Assembly (NCBI RefSeq): GCF_000577245.1
Contig: NZ_CBYO010000005.1
Location: forward strand, 1 to 64,000
Direction: 5' to 3'
Source of the DNA: Paucisalibacillus algeriensis
Lineage (GTDB): Bacteria; Bacillota; Bacilli; Bacillales; Amphibacillaceae
DNA: 64,000 nt
The first letter of the stretch is position 1, and each line of letters starts with the position of its first letter. Positions 26,287 to 34,770 of this stretch are shown piece after piece. The notes under the pieces were generated by a model that made no database searches, was not told the DNA's origin, and worked only from the letters and a program-made list of their open reading frames with translations. Both the position numbers and the translations under genes were made by a program.

Positions 26287-26640
26287 ATGGCAAAAATAGT
26301 TGGATTTGAGATTAGTAGTCAAGAGCCGGAAAAAGCTGTAGTATTCTACGAAAAGGTATTCGGCTGGAAAATTGCAGAGCCAAAATGGGATTATTGGGCC
26401 GTGTCTACAGGAGAAGATACGAATGGAAGTAGTCTTCAAGGTGGAATTAGTAAAGGCCCACATGATTACCCACATGGTACCCGCATTCAAATCGAAGTGG
26501 ATTCCATTGATGAGACTATCGTAAAAGCTGTCGAAAATGGTGCACTTGTCGTGAGGGAGAAGATGGAGTTTGATGAATTCTATCTTGCTTATTTAGTAGA
26601 CCCAACAGGTGTTGGCTTTGGACTTGTCCAATCGAAATAA
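26287..26640 (+). CDS. VOC (glyoxalase/bleomycin-resistance fold) protein
   Basis: A 117-residue single VOC module made of two beta-alpha-beta-beta-beta halves (VGFEISSQEPEKAVVFYEKV and IQIEVDSIDETIVKAV), ending DPTGVGFGLVQ. Metal-dependent enzymes and small-molecule-binding proteins share this fold, so the ligand is unknown. ATG at 26287 has GGGAG eight bases upstream; an in-frame ATG at 26272 with GGAAG is an equal alternative that adds five residues. Confidence 0.72.
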   Translation: MAKIVGFEISSQEPEKAVVFYEKVFGWKIAEPKWDYWAVSTGEDTNGSSLQGGISKGPHDYPHGTRIQIEVDSIDETIVKAVENGALVVREKMEFDEFYLAYLVDPTGVGFGLVQSK

Positions 26641-26660
26641 AGCATGGAGGAGGACTTCTG

Positions 26661-27104
26661 ATGAGAAGAGGTTTCATCATCTTCATGTTCTTTTTGTTAG
26701 TCGGATGTAGCCACACCCAGGAACAAGAGGGAGCGGGTAGTCCACCACCTGTACCTTTGGAGGTAGAAGAAACACAGTATAGTATTAAGATGGGTAGCTA
26801 TAGTTGGACAAAAAAAGGGCCATTTACCTCAGTTACCTCTGTTACGGATGCTCCTTCACCCAATCAACTAGCCGCAGAAATGGAACCTGTTTATGTGAAA
26901 GGGAAAAGTGAAATTACAATCGACACGACGGGGAACCCAATTTTAACTGTGAATCTTTGGAATGAAGAAGAGTTGGAAAAAGAAATTCCTAGCCAAGGAA
27001 ATCAATTTACAGTTCCAGATCAAGCAGGTTAGTACATATATGAAGTCTTTGCCGAGTGGAAAGAAGGGGAAGGCTCCTTTACGATTGTGTTTGAGGTCGA
27101 ATAA
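26661..27104 (+). pseudogene. Lipoprotein gene with an internal amber codon
   Basis: It opens with a signal peptide and lipobox (LLVGC, Cys16) and reads 123 codons to a TAG at 27030-27032. The same frame then continues without a break (YIYEVFAEWKEGEGSFTIVF) to a TAA at 27102, and the sense matches a single Ig-like C-terminal strand set (QAG-[TAG]-YIYEVFAEW). One base change (GAG to TAG) would explain it. The product is either lost, truncated by 24 residues, or made by readthrough. Function unknown. Confidence 0.7.
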
Positions 27105-27118
27105 ACGGTGGGTAGGAA

Positions 27119-27616
27119 ATGATGAAAAGAGTAATGTTAGTATTTGGGATAATATTGATGTTTGCACTTTTAAGTGCATGTAATAATGTGGATTATGGAA
27201 GTGTTCGTGAAGCTAATTTATATCAAGATGAGAACAGAATTTTCAAGTTTACGGATAACGAGCATGCGGAGGAGATTAGGGTATTAGTTAAGGTGGTTAA
27301 TAAAGTAAGAAGTCAAGTCGGGATGGTGGATATGCCTCGAAGTGATTATCAACTCGAGTTTGTTTTGGACGATGGGGAAGCTATGAGATATTCATTATGG
27401 ATTGATCCGGATTCATCTTTCCTATTTGAAAATTCTACTTCAGATTATGTGGAGTTATCTTCTTCAGATACGGAAAAGTTGAATCAGGTTATTACAGAAT
27501 TGGATGCTAGTGGGATTAAACATTTTAATTTCTACTATTTGGTTATGCTAATTCCAGTACTGATTGTTATTCCAATGTTGTTTGATGTTGTGGGAAGAAA
27601 ACGAAGAGCTAGGTAA
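27119..27616 (+). CDS. Lipoprotein with a C-terminal membrane anchor
   Basis: A 165-residue protein. It has a signal peptide with lipobox (LLSAC, Cys21), an extracytoplasmic domain of about 115 residues and a C-terminal transmembrane helix (about 142-160) followed by a basic tail (GRKRRAR), so it is held to the membrane at both ends. I do not recognise the domain. It starts 15 bases after the broken lipoprotein gene, and the two were probably one operon. Confidence 0.65.
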   Translation: MMKRVMLVFGIILMFALLSACNNVDYGSVREANLYQDENRIFKFTDNEHAEEIRVLVKVVNKVRSQVGMVDMPRSDYQLEFVLDDGEAMRYSLWIDPDSSFLFENSTSDYVELSSSDTEKLNQVITELDASGIKHFNFYYLVMLIPVLIVIPMLFDVVGRKRRAR

Positions 27617-27731
27617 GGTAGGGGAAGGATTTGATTTGAGAAATAAATATCTAAAGGAGCAAAATTTTGTTCGAGATATTGGGACACCTACTAATCAATA
27701 GTACTTAATAAAAGTAAGGGGTGAAGAATAG

Positions 27732-27905
27732 ATGGAGGCTTTTGGACTTTTTGGTTTGTTTTTTTCTTTAATTGGTTTAATTATTCCTATTGCGGTTACT
27801 GTTTTTCTTCTGGTATGGATTCATGGAATTAAGGCAAATAGTGAAGTACAAGTTCAACAAAATCAGAAAATCATTGAGCTTTTGGAGGAAATAAATAATA
27901 AATAG
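27732..27905 (+). CDS. Small membrane protein, 57 residues
   Basis: An ATG at 27732 behind AAGGGGTG opens a 57-residue protein (MEAFGLFGLFFSLIGLIIPI...). It has one or two strongly hydrophobic segments (residues 4-30) and a charged, coiled-coil-like C-terminal tail (QNQKIIELLEEINNK). A strong terminator follows at once. The plan resembles small DUF4083-like membrane proteins of Bacillus, but I cannot name it with certainty. Confidence 0.65.
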   Translation: MEAFGLFGLFFSLIGLIIPIAVTVFLLVWIHGIKANSEVQVQQNQKIIELLEEINNK

Positions 27906-27906
27906 G

Positions 27907-27955
27907 AAAGTGCCATTTCTGCTCTTGAATAGGGCGGGAAATGGCACTCTTTTTG
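27907..27955 (+). terminator. Intrinsic terminator, possibly bidirectional
   Basis: AGTGCCATTTC pairs perfectly with GAAATGGCACT and is followed by CTTTTTGATT. It separates the small membrane protein gene from the convergent hydrolase gene. Confidence 0.85.
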
Positions 27956-27956
27956 A

Positions 27957-28769
27957 TTAGTTAGATTTAATAAAGTCCTCTAGTATTCTATTAAACTTTT
28001 CTGCATGTTCCCAAAACATCATATGTCCACCAAGAACTTCAATTTTAGTGTCTAGGGATAGAAATTTTGTGAATTCAACGGCAGTTTCTGCCCAATGCTC
28101 CGCAACAACCGTTAATGTTGGAAGTGTTTCATACGCTTGCTTGGCCTCTTTCCGGTAGTCCGCAAACATTCCCGATGCAAATAGGTTACCAGCAATGTAA
28201 CATGGTGTTTTCATAGACTGTTCAACCAGCCAAGTCAACTCATCCTCACTCATATCCCGCTGAACCATCACTCCAGTTATGTAGGCTTTTATAAACTCAC
28301 GCTGCCCTTGTGGAGTTCTAAGAGAGTTATTGTATATAGCAGCAATATCATCCAGTGCCCCTTCAACCCAATCTTCTGGAACAACGGAAAGTGACTTCGG
28401 CGGCATATCCACAAATACCATTGATTTAATACCCTCTGTACCATATTCCTTGAAGTATTCCCAAGCAGTCAGACAGCCAAAGGACCATCCCACAAGTGTA
28501 GCATCTTTTACTTCTAGTTGCTGCATTACACTGGCTAAATCTGAACCATGTGTAACATAATCATTGCCATGTACCGTTATCGTAGACCTTCCGTGACTTC
28601 TTGGGTCGATAACAATTACTCTATTCGTTTTGGAAAAGTACTCCACTTGTTTCTCAAACACCTCGGTCGTAAACGTAAACCCTGGTATAAATACAATTGG
28701 ATCCCCTTCCCCAACATCCTGAACATAAAGCTCTACACCTGAATCTACTTCAATATATTTACCAGACAT
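27957..28769 (-). CDS. Alpha/beta-hydrolase
   Basis: A 270-residue single-domain hydrolase with the oxyanion motif PGFTFT (near 29), the nucleophile elbow GWSFG (Ser96), an acid in the C-terminal third and the catalytic His in GGHMMFWEH (about 253). The sequence is of the haloperoxidase/esterase type with a small cap. It has no signal peptide. It is transcribed alone, convergent with the lipoprotein genes. The substrate cannot be predicted. Confidence 0.8.
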   Translation of the reverse strand: MSGKYIEVDSGVELYVQDVGEGDPIVFIPGFTFTTEVFEKQVEYFSKTNRVIVIDPRSHGRSTITVHGNDYVTHGSDLASVMQQLEVKDATLVGWSFGCLTAWEYFKEYGTEGIKSMVFVDMPPKSLSVVPEDWVEGALDDIAAIYNNSLRTPQGQREFIKAYITGVMVQRDMSEDELTWLVEQSMKTPCYIAGNLFASGMFADYRKEAKQAYETLPTLTVVAEHWAETAVEFTKFLSLDTKIEVLGGHMMFWEHAEKFNRILEDFIKSN

Positions 28770-28868
28770 AAAGACTCCCCCTCTCTATTAGTTAAAATAT
28801 ATTTTCCTAGTAGGCATAATAGAACAAGTTGCCCCGGTTATTGATCATTTTGATGTGGGTTTTGTGTT

Positions 28869-29078
28869 GAAGTGAAGATTGATAGAGTCTCTTGGGTCAT
28901 TTGGTGATGGATTTGGAGGCGAAATGAAGATTGAGAGTTTCTTGTACATCATTTCGGAGTGGACCTGGTGTCGAAGTGAAGAAGAAGAGAACCATACGCA
29001 TCATTTGAAAAGCAGAATCTAGCATGAAATGAAGAATAAAGCCCCTATCCTCCCCTAACTCCCAAGAAACCAAGATCC
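28869..29078. repeat. Degenerate 52-bp tandem repeat, about three copies
   Basis: Units begin GAARTGAAGA at 28869, 28921, 28973 and 29026, a 52-53 base period. Compared in reverse complement, they share blocks with the 52-bp array at 17185 (GAAATG, TTGAGAG, CTTGTACAT-like). The two are therefore probably members of one intergenic repeat family. The rest of the 452-base gap before the third ABC cluster shows no promoter I can support. Confidence 0.6.
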
Positions 29079-29221
29079 ACCAAGAGAGGATTGGAAGAAG
29101 GAATTTTTTTCTAGCATGTATTTGAAAGTTGTACATATATTTTTAGGAGAAAGAAGGGTGGAATATACTAATGCTTTTCACCTGGATTTTGTAAGTATGT
29201 AAAAATAAAGGGGGTTAGTTT

Positions 29222-30547
29222 GTGGAGGTCAAGAAGCGTTTATGGTTCATGTTGATGATTACATTCCTAATTACATTTGTGGTAGCTTGTTCAGATGATA
29301 CGGACTCTAGTTCAAATGTTGGAAAAGATGGCGAAATAGCCGGGGATTTGGAAATTCAATATTTTGTTGGTGGTTATGGGGATTCCTGGTGGAAGGAAGT
29401 AATCGCTGATTTTCAAGAAGCCTATCCAGATGTCAATATTATCGAACATGCAGGACCAAATATCAATGAAGAAATGCGTTCCAGATGGGTATCCAATGAT
29501 CCACCTGATGTAGTGTACATTGATGGTGCAGGATCTAGTGAAACACAAATGGTTGAAGATGGTCAGCTATTGGATTTGACAGAATGGGTGGCTGGTATTG
29601 AACTTGAAGGTGGCGATAAACTGGCAGATAGTTTTATTGTAAAACCAGCTGACTATGACGGGAAAATTTATTCCTTACCACTTGTATTTGATACGTGGGG
29701 AACATGGTATGACAAAGCATTATTTGAAGAAAGTGGATACACAGTACCAACAAATTTTGATGAGTTTATGGAATCGATGAGTGAAATTAAAGCAGGTGAA
29801 GGAATTGATCCGTTTGTGACATCTGGTCAACATCCATATTACTTCCTACGCGGAATGCTTTATCCTGCATTTGCAGCAGCTGGTGGGGAAGAGTTACTTG
29901 CCGATGTGATTACCGGGAAAGAAGGCGCATGGTCTAGTGAGCAAGTCTTAGAGATTATGAAACGTGTTGAAACAATGGTAGAGGAAGGGATGTTTGATTC
30001 TGGTCTAGGTGCATTAAACCATACTCAGTCGCAAATGAACTTCTTACTTCATGAGAATACTTTCATACCAGTTGGATTCTGGTTACCAAATGAGATGAAA
30101 AATGATATTCCAGAGGGATTTGATTTTGGATTTATTCCATCACCAATGAATGCTGCAGATGAAAAATATGCAATTGTCCCGGATCTACGTCCGTTAGCTA
30201 TTGCTCAGGAAGCGGAAAATCCAGATGCAGCGAAAGCATTTGTAGAGTTTGTTTTCACAAGAGAATATGCTAGTTCATTCTCCGAACATACAGGTGCAAT
30301 CATGAATTTAAATGGTGTCGACTTAACACAGAATGAAAATGTTCCAGAATACTTAATGGAAGCAAATGCGATGATTAATGATCCTGACCTAGTCCAAATC
30401 TATGAAAAACCACACCCAATGAGTGCCGACTTGGAAACGCCAATTGGCAATGCCTTAATCTCGTTAATGCTAGGTAACATGACAGCAGAAGAATTCGTAG
30501 CAGAAGCAGAAAAAGCAGCTGAAGAATACCGCACAGGACTAGAATAA
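29222..30547 (+). CDS. ABC sugar transporter binding lipoprotein, third cluster
   Basis: A 441-residue carbohydrate-type binding lipoprotein (signal peptide with lipobox VVAC, Cys23; mature start near LEIQYFVGGYGDSWW). The start is GTG at 29222 behind GGGGGTTAG. Only the two permeases follow, with no hydrolase, kinase or regulator, so the ligand is unknown. Like the other importers here, it must borrow an ATPase from elsewhere. Confidence 0.83.
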   Translation: MEVKKRLWFMLMITFLITFVVACSDDTDSSSNVGKDGEIAGDLEIQYFVGGYGDSWWKEVIADFQEAYPDVNIIEHAGPNINEEMRSRWVSNDPPDVVYIDGAGSSETQMVEDGQLLDLTEWVAGIELEGGDKLADSFIVKPADYDGKIYSLPLVFDTWGTWYDKALFEESGYTVPTNFDEFMESMSEIKAGEGIDPFVTSGQHPYYFLRGMLYPAFAAAGGEELLADVITGKEGAWSSEQVLEIMKRVETMVEEGMFDSGLGALNHTQSQMNFLLHENTFIPVGFWLPNEMKNDIPEGFDFGFIPSPMNAADEKYAIVPDLRPLAIAQEAENPDAAKAFVEFVFTREYASSFSEHTGAIMNLNGVDLTQNENVPEYLMEANAMINDPDLVQIYEKPHPMSADLETPIGNALISLMLGNMTAEEFVAEAEKAAEEYRTGLE

Positions 30548-30554
30548 GAATGAA

Positions 30555-30598
30555 GGGGACAGTCCCTCAGCGCTTTAAAGTGCTGAGGGACTGTCCCC
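30555..30598. repeat. 44-bp near-perfect palindrome of the GGGGACAGTCCCTC family
   Basis: GGGGACAGTCCCTCAGC at the left end matches the reverse complement at the right end (30582-30598), and the whole 44 bases pair with only one G-T position. It sits between the binding-protein stop (30547) and the permease start (30608). Related arms occur at 36967-37023, with partial forms at 34728 and 60859. Confidence 0.85.
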
Positions 30599-30607
30599 CA
30601 AAAGGAA

Positions 30608-31513
30608 ATGAGTGATTGGATGGTACAGTCTAAAAAGCAAAAATATATGTTTTTGGCTTTCTGCTTAGTTCCTACTTTTATATTGTTTTCTATTTTTACG
30701 TTGTATCCATTGTTTAGTGGACTATATTATTCGTTTTTTGATTGGTCTGGATCGTCTAGTAATAAGGAATTTATAGGTTTTGCAAATTATATCAAGTTGT
30801 TTAAGGATGCCATCATCCCCGATACGATTATGCATGACTACTTTCTAGTAGTGACAAAAATATTGGGAATAATGGTACTAGCCATGTTCTTTGCAGTTGC
30901 ACTTACCCAATTGAAAATTAAAGAAGCACCGTTCTATCGAATTGTGTTCTTTTTTCCAAATATAATGTCAGTTGTGGTCATCGGTATTTTATGGACGTTC
31001 ATTTATAACCCAAGTTTAGGATTAGTAAATTCAGGGTTAGAGTTTTTAGGTTTGGAAGGTTGGGCAAAGCCTTGGCTTGGAGATGAAAAGTGGGCCCTAC
31101 CGAGTATTGTTCTACCAGCAGTATGGGCTGGTATAGGACTGTTTATGTTAATGTTAATGGGCGGGATTGCTAATATCTCGAAAAGTTATTATGAAGCAGC
31201 GAGAATTGATGGAGCTTCGGAATGGCAGCAGTTTTGGAAAATTACCTTACCACTAGTGTGGCCACAGGTGAAAGTTTCTATCTTGTATATTGTCATTACC
31301 ACATTAAATGGATCATTCATCCTTGTCCAAGTTATGACGGGCGGAGGACCGAATAATTCCACACATGTCATGGGTTCTTACCTATATCAGCAAGCCTTTA
31401 AACAATATAATTTCGGTTATGGAGCCACCATTGGCGTAATGATTTTGGTGTTGTCTTTGATAACCGTACTATTCATACAGTTTCTAATGAGACGAGAAAA
31501 AGTAGAGTACTAA
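30608..31513 (+). CDS. ABC sugar permease (UgpA type), third cluster
   Basis: A 301-residue permease with six helices and an EAA loop (EAARIDGASEWQQFWKITLP). An AAAGGAA ribosome site precedes the ATG. It lies 12 bases from the next permease. The two together form the channel for the binding protein at 29222. Confidence 0.83.
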   Translation: MSDWMVQSKKQKYMFLAFCLVPTFILFSIFTLYPLFSGLYYSFFDWSGSSSNKEFIGFANYIKLFKDAIIPDTIMHDYFLVVTKILGIMVLAMFFAVALTQLKIKEAPFYRIVFFFPNIMSVVVIGILWTFIYNPSLGLVNSGLEFLGLEGWAKPWLGDEKWALPSIVLPAVWAGIGLFMLMLMGGIANISKSYYEAARIDGASEWQQFWKITLPLVWPQVKVSILYIVITTLNGSFILVQVMTGGGPNNSTHVMGSYLYQQAFKQYNFGYGATIGVMILVLSLITVLFIQFLMRREKVEY

Positions 31514-31525
31514 GGAGGGGTGGAC

Positions 31526-32368
31526 ATGAAGCGTAGTGTTGGACAAATATTGGGTAGGACGGGTATTCGAATACCGCTAATACTGTGGACCATTGCTGTT
31601 CTGTATCCAATCTTTTGGATGTTTCTTGGGTCGTTTAAATCTAATGCAGAGATCTATCGTAATCCTTGGGGAATGCCAGAAACATTTAATTTTGCTAACT
31701 TTGGTCAGGCTTGGACGAATTACAATATTGATATTAGTGTGTTTAATAGTTTGCTTATCACATTGCTTGGTGCCGTGTTAACACTTGTCCTAGCAATCCC
31801 TACTGCCTATGCTATTGAACGAATGAACTTTCGAGGAAGTAAAGTACTATTCACGATTTATATATCTGCCATGATGATTCCGATGGTATTAGGTTGGATA
31901 CCATTATTTTTCCTACTGGACGATTTGAATTTGCTCGATAATATTTTTGGTCTAGCTATTGTCTATGCAGTCAGTCAATTACCTTTTAGTATCTTTGTCC
32001 TGACTAGCTTTATGAGCACCATCCCAAAGTCATTGGAAGAGTCCGCTGCGATTGATGGCCTTTCTCCATATGGAATTTTATTTAAGATCGTAACGCCACT
32101 TTCCATGTCAGGCATAATAACCGTGACAATTATGAACTGTATTCAATTTTGGAATGAGTATTTTATGGCACTCATCTTCCTACAAACAAAAACCAATTAT
32201 ACGCTGGCTCTAGCAATCGATTATATTAGTAATGAAGCGCAGTATACGAATGCTTGGGGGACTTTGTTTGCAAGCCTTGTGATTGCGATTGTGCCGGTGA
32301 TTATTCTTTATGGGATATTCCAGAGAAGGATTGCTAAGGGAATGACGGAAGGGGCTATTAAGGGGTAA
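31526..32368 (+). CDS. ABC sugar permease (UgpE type), third cluster
   Basis: A 280-residue partner permease with an EAA loop (ESAAIDGLSPYGILFKIVTP) and the usual C-terminus GMTEGAIKG. ATG at 31526 is chosen because AAGGAGGGG lies 5-6 bases upstream; the in-frame GTG at 31520 is within that site. Confidence 0.83.
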   Translation: MKRSVGQILGRTGIRIPLILWTIAVLYPIFWMFLGSFKSNAEIYRNPWGMPETFNFANFGQAWTNYNIDISVFNSLLITLLGAVLTLVLAIPTAYAIERMNFRGSKVLFTIYISAMMIPMVLGWIPLFFLLDDLNLLDNIFGLAIVYAVSQLPFSIFVLTSFMSTIPKSLEESAAIDGLSPYGILFKIVTPLSMSGIITVTIMNCIQFWNEYFMALIFLQTKTNYTLALAIDYISNEAQYTNAWGTLFASLVIAIVPVIILYGIFQRRIAKGMTEGAIKG

Positions 32369-32381
32369 GATAGAATGTTTG

Positions 32382-32411
32382 TTCACTTTTGTATGAGGTA
32401 AATGTTATAAT
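32382..32411 (+). promoter_or_regulatory. Promoter of the holin-like toxin gene
   Basis: TTCACT (32382-32387), an 18-base spacer and TATAAT (32406-32411) preceded by an extended TG. This strong vegetative promoter reads only into the 30-residue ORF below. Confidence 0.65.
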
Positions 32412-32475
32412 AGTTTTAGCAATTATATAAGCATGGTGGGCGGTTGGCCATCTTCCTTAAAGGTGAGGTGGTGGA

Positions 32476-32568
32476 ATGACGATTTATGAAGCGGCTAGCT
32501 TTACAATACAAACAGTAGTAGCTGTGATAACAGTTATTAGCCTGATTGTTACTATAGTCGTCATTTAA
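32476..32568 (+). CDS. Putative holin-like type I toxin, 30 residues
   Basis: ATG at 32476 behind GGTGAGGTGG encodes MTIYEAASFTIQTVVAVITV and ten more hydrophobic residues ending TIVVI. The MTxYEA opening followed by one membrane helix matches the small holin-like/TxpA-BsrG group of type I toxins. The ribosome site is partly complementary to an upstream CCATCTTCCTT stretch and would be sequestered, and an ACCGCC/GGCGGT hairpin follows the gene at about 32579-32609. Both are usual for these genes. An antisense RNA would be expected from the minus strand over 32580-32720 but I cannot show its promoter. Confidence 0.6.
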   Translation: MTIYEAASFTIQTVVAVITVISLIVTIVVI

Positions 32569-32795
32569 ACAGAAAATTACCGCCCCCATTGACCAGTGGA
32601 TGTGGCGGTTACTTCCATCATAGAATATATATAATGCTTTTCTCGAGGTCAACCGCTCTTTATACGGTTATAATTGTTACTACCGGGTGGTTCCAGCCAC
32701 TCGTTTTCTTACTTTTATATCATAAAACTGTTCCTATATAATAAAAAATAGATATTACATACTTAGCTTCTTGTGCATGAGTCACTTTTCATTCT

Positions 32796-33206
32796 TTATC
32801 CCTTTTGATTCAATTGTTTATTCATAGAAGCTTCAATTCTCTTAAAATATAGAAGAAAACCAACCCAATATAGACCATAAAGAACAGAAAATAACAAAAT
32901 ACCCACCACAATGGATAGTGGAGTAAACGGAATCCAACCGACAGGAAGAGCAATTAAAAAGTATACCGTAATCGAAAGTGTGAAATGAATGATTGTTTTT
33001 TTCAATGGACTCCATTTATCGGTTTCATATATAAAGGATGCTATACTAAAGTATATACCTAAAAGAAAGCTTGCTAACATATGATTCCAAACCTCAGCAG
33101 CGCTTTGTTCGATATGGGCAAATTTAATAATGGTAAGGGCAATAAATGTCGTAATACCACCAAAAGCAATTCCCATTATTCTTCTTTTTACTATTACCTT
33201 AATCAT
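32796..33206 (-). CDS. DUF3021 membrane protein
   Basis: A 136-residue protein with four predicted helices (about 9-30, 40-60, 70-92, 98-122), typical of DUF3021. These proteins accompany LytTR-type regulators and, as here, overlap the regulator's end by a few bases. They are thought to hold the regulator in check at the membrane. Its partner is broken by a stop codon in this genome. Confidence 0.75.
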   Translation of the reverse strand: MIKVIVKRRIMGIAFGGITTFIALTIIKFAHIEQSAAEVWNHMLASFLLGIYFSIASFIYETDKWSPLKKTIIHFTLSITVYFLIALPVGWIPFTPLSIVVGILLFSVLYGLYWVGFLLYFKRIEASMNKQLNQKG

Positions 33207-33657
33207 TTGATTCCCCTCCCATTAAGAGTTTTTCTTTTACCTTTGCCACATAACTTCGCGTGATATATTCTTTATTTCCCGAATGAAAGTAGACACAGAG
33301 ATTCCCATTAAAAGATAACTCAAATCGTTGAATATGGTTTAAATTACCTATAACAAATTTAGAAAATCTCATAAAATAGTGGGGGATCAAAATTTCTTCA
33401 ATCTCATAAAGTTTCATTTTTACTTAGATGCTCCTGTTAGGAAGAGCAGCAAATACTTTTCTATTTTCCGCATAAATATAATCGATGTCCCCAGGCTCTA
33501 ACAATACAGTTTGATCGTGTTCCATACCAAATAGACGCTTTGGTTTTCGCTTTTGAAGGACTTGGATGAATTCCTCCAGCTCCTCTGGCCATTGATTCGC
33601 CTGAATCGTAATGGATGTCTCTTTATATTTATCATCAATATCAATGTTGACTTTCAT
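33199..33657 (-). pseudogene. LytTR-family regulator with an in-frame stop codon
   Basis: The minus strand encodes MKVNIDIDDKYKETSITIQA (start 33657), a LytTR DNA-binding protein of the small stand-alone type. It is interrupted by TAA at 33424-33426, directly after ALPNRSI. Without any frame change it resumes VKMKLYEIEEILIPHYFMRF and runs to a stop at 33199. A single change from GAA or similar explains it. The two halves cover the whole family length of about 150 residues. Confidence 0.75.
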
Positions 33658-34045
33658 CCCCAAAATGCATCACTTTGTCTTTTCCTCGACCTGATAGGCC
33701 GATATCATGTAATACTTCCGTTGCTCTCTTCTTTAGTTCCTTTCCACTTAGTCCATAAAGTTTTCCATAGAAATACAGATTGCTATAGGCAGAAAGGGTT
33801 TGTTCAAGGCATATCTCCTGTGGTACATAGCCAGCTATTTTTCTTAGTTGGTCGTTCTTACTAATAATGTGTATGTTACCTTGATAATCTTGGACAATAG
33901 AAGCTAAAATTTTTAATAAGGTGGACTTTCCAGCACCATTTGGACCAACTAAACCAAAGCAAGAACCTGCTGGAATCGTAAGTGACACATTATCCAAGGC
34001 TACCTTTTTTCTGTATTGCTTTCTTACATTTTTTATCATTAACAA
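33641..34045 (-). pseudogene. Truncated ABC transporter ATPase
   Basis: A 134-residue N-terminal part of a CcmA-type ATPase: Walker A (GPNGAGKST, about residue 35) and the Q-loop (GYVPQE) are present. The protein then ends at GKDKVMHFGDESQH, where relatives continue with the LSGGM signature and Walker B. Its tail is fused into the start of the LytTR gene, so a deletion has removed the C-terminal half and any permease gene. It cannot hydrolyse ATP. Confidence 0.75.
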
Positions 34046-34309
34046 AAAACCACCACCTTTTTTCTTTATTATGACAATGGTTTTTGAATAAAAATGGTGA
34101 GTAAGTATAACTTGTTGTTTTTCGAGGATGAATTAACAGAAGTGGTGTATGAGTATTAGATAACGCTTACCTTCCAAGCATACCAATTCATGCTTAATTC
34201 TTTTACATTAGTTAAGTCAATGAATTCTATTAAAAAAACTTATATAAAATATCAAAAAAACTATTGAATTACCTAACAAAAACTGCTATATTTTTTTTAG
34301 CAAATAGGA

Positions 34310-34745
34310 AAGTATTATAATCTTTCCCGCTTGCATAAGAAAAACTAACACATTCGTTAAGGGACGAACGAATATGAGTTTTGCTATGTGCAAATCCACC
34401 TAACAAGTGATATGTGCTAGATGACTTACATACATTAATGGGGAAAGGACAGAAAGCCTCTTTATAGAGAATTTTAATAAATCGATTTCGTAATACCATA
34501 TAGTTTTACCGAACAGTACGCACCCAACGGGTAAGGACAGCTTGCGTTATGCAACTCCTTTGCCTGGTAGAGAAGGGTGTATTTTTAATGCCAAAAATTA
34601 TGACTGATTGTCAGTCTTTCCCAAGATTGTATGTAAAAAAGGCTTAACCTATCGATTTTTCGGGCATTTGTATAGTTATACGCCATAAGGAAAAAGTAAA
34701 TGTTATGGTAGTGACTCATGAAGCATAGAGGACTGTCCACCTCTA
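34310..34745 (+). ncRNA. Candidate structured RNA upstream of potA
   Basis: A 725-base gap (34046-34770) has no convincing gene, but its second part shows nested helices. These are ATTCGTT/AACGAAT (near 34352-34374) and, nested in one another, CACCC (34521-34525) with GGGTG (34575-34579), GGTAAGGA (34530-34537) with TCCTTTGCC (34556-34564) and TTGC (34542-34545) with GCAA (34551-34554). A GTATAGTTATAC dyad lies further on. The strand is assumed from potA. I cannot match it to a known riboswitch class, and it could also be part of a dispersed element. A partial GAGGACTGTCC arm lies at its end. Confidence 0.35.
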
Positions 34746-34770
34746 GCGAAAGATTAAAGGAGGGATGTAG

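Noticed and set aside
29222-32368. A third muropeptide importer
   Set aside because: No wall-sugar enzyme or regulator is linked to it, so nothing supports that ligand.
33424-33663. A frameshift in the LytTR gene
   Set aside because: The two halves are in the same frame separated by one TAA, so it is a nonsense change, not a frameshift.
34269-34499. Minus-strand frame of 76 codons upstream of potA
   Set aside because: No ribosome site, no recognisable domain, and it overlaps the structured block; more likely non-coding.
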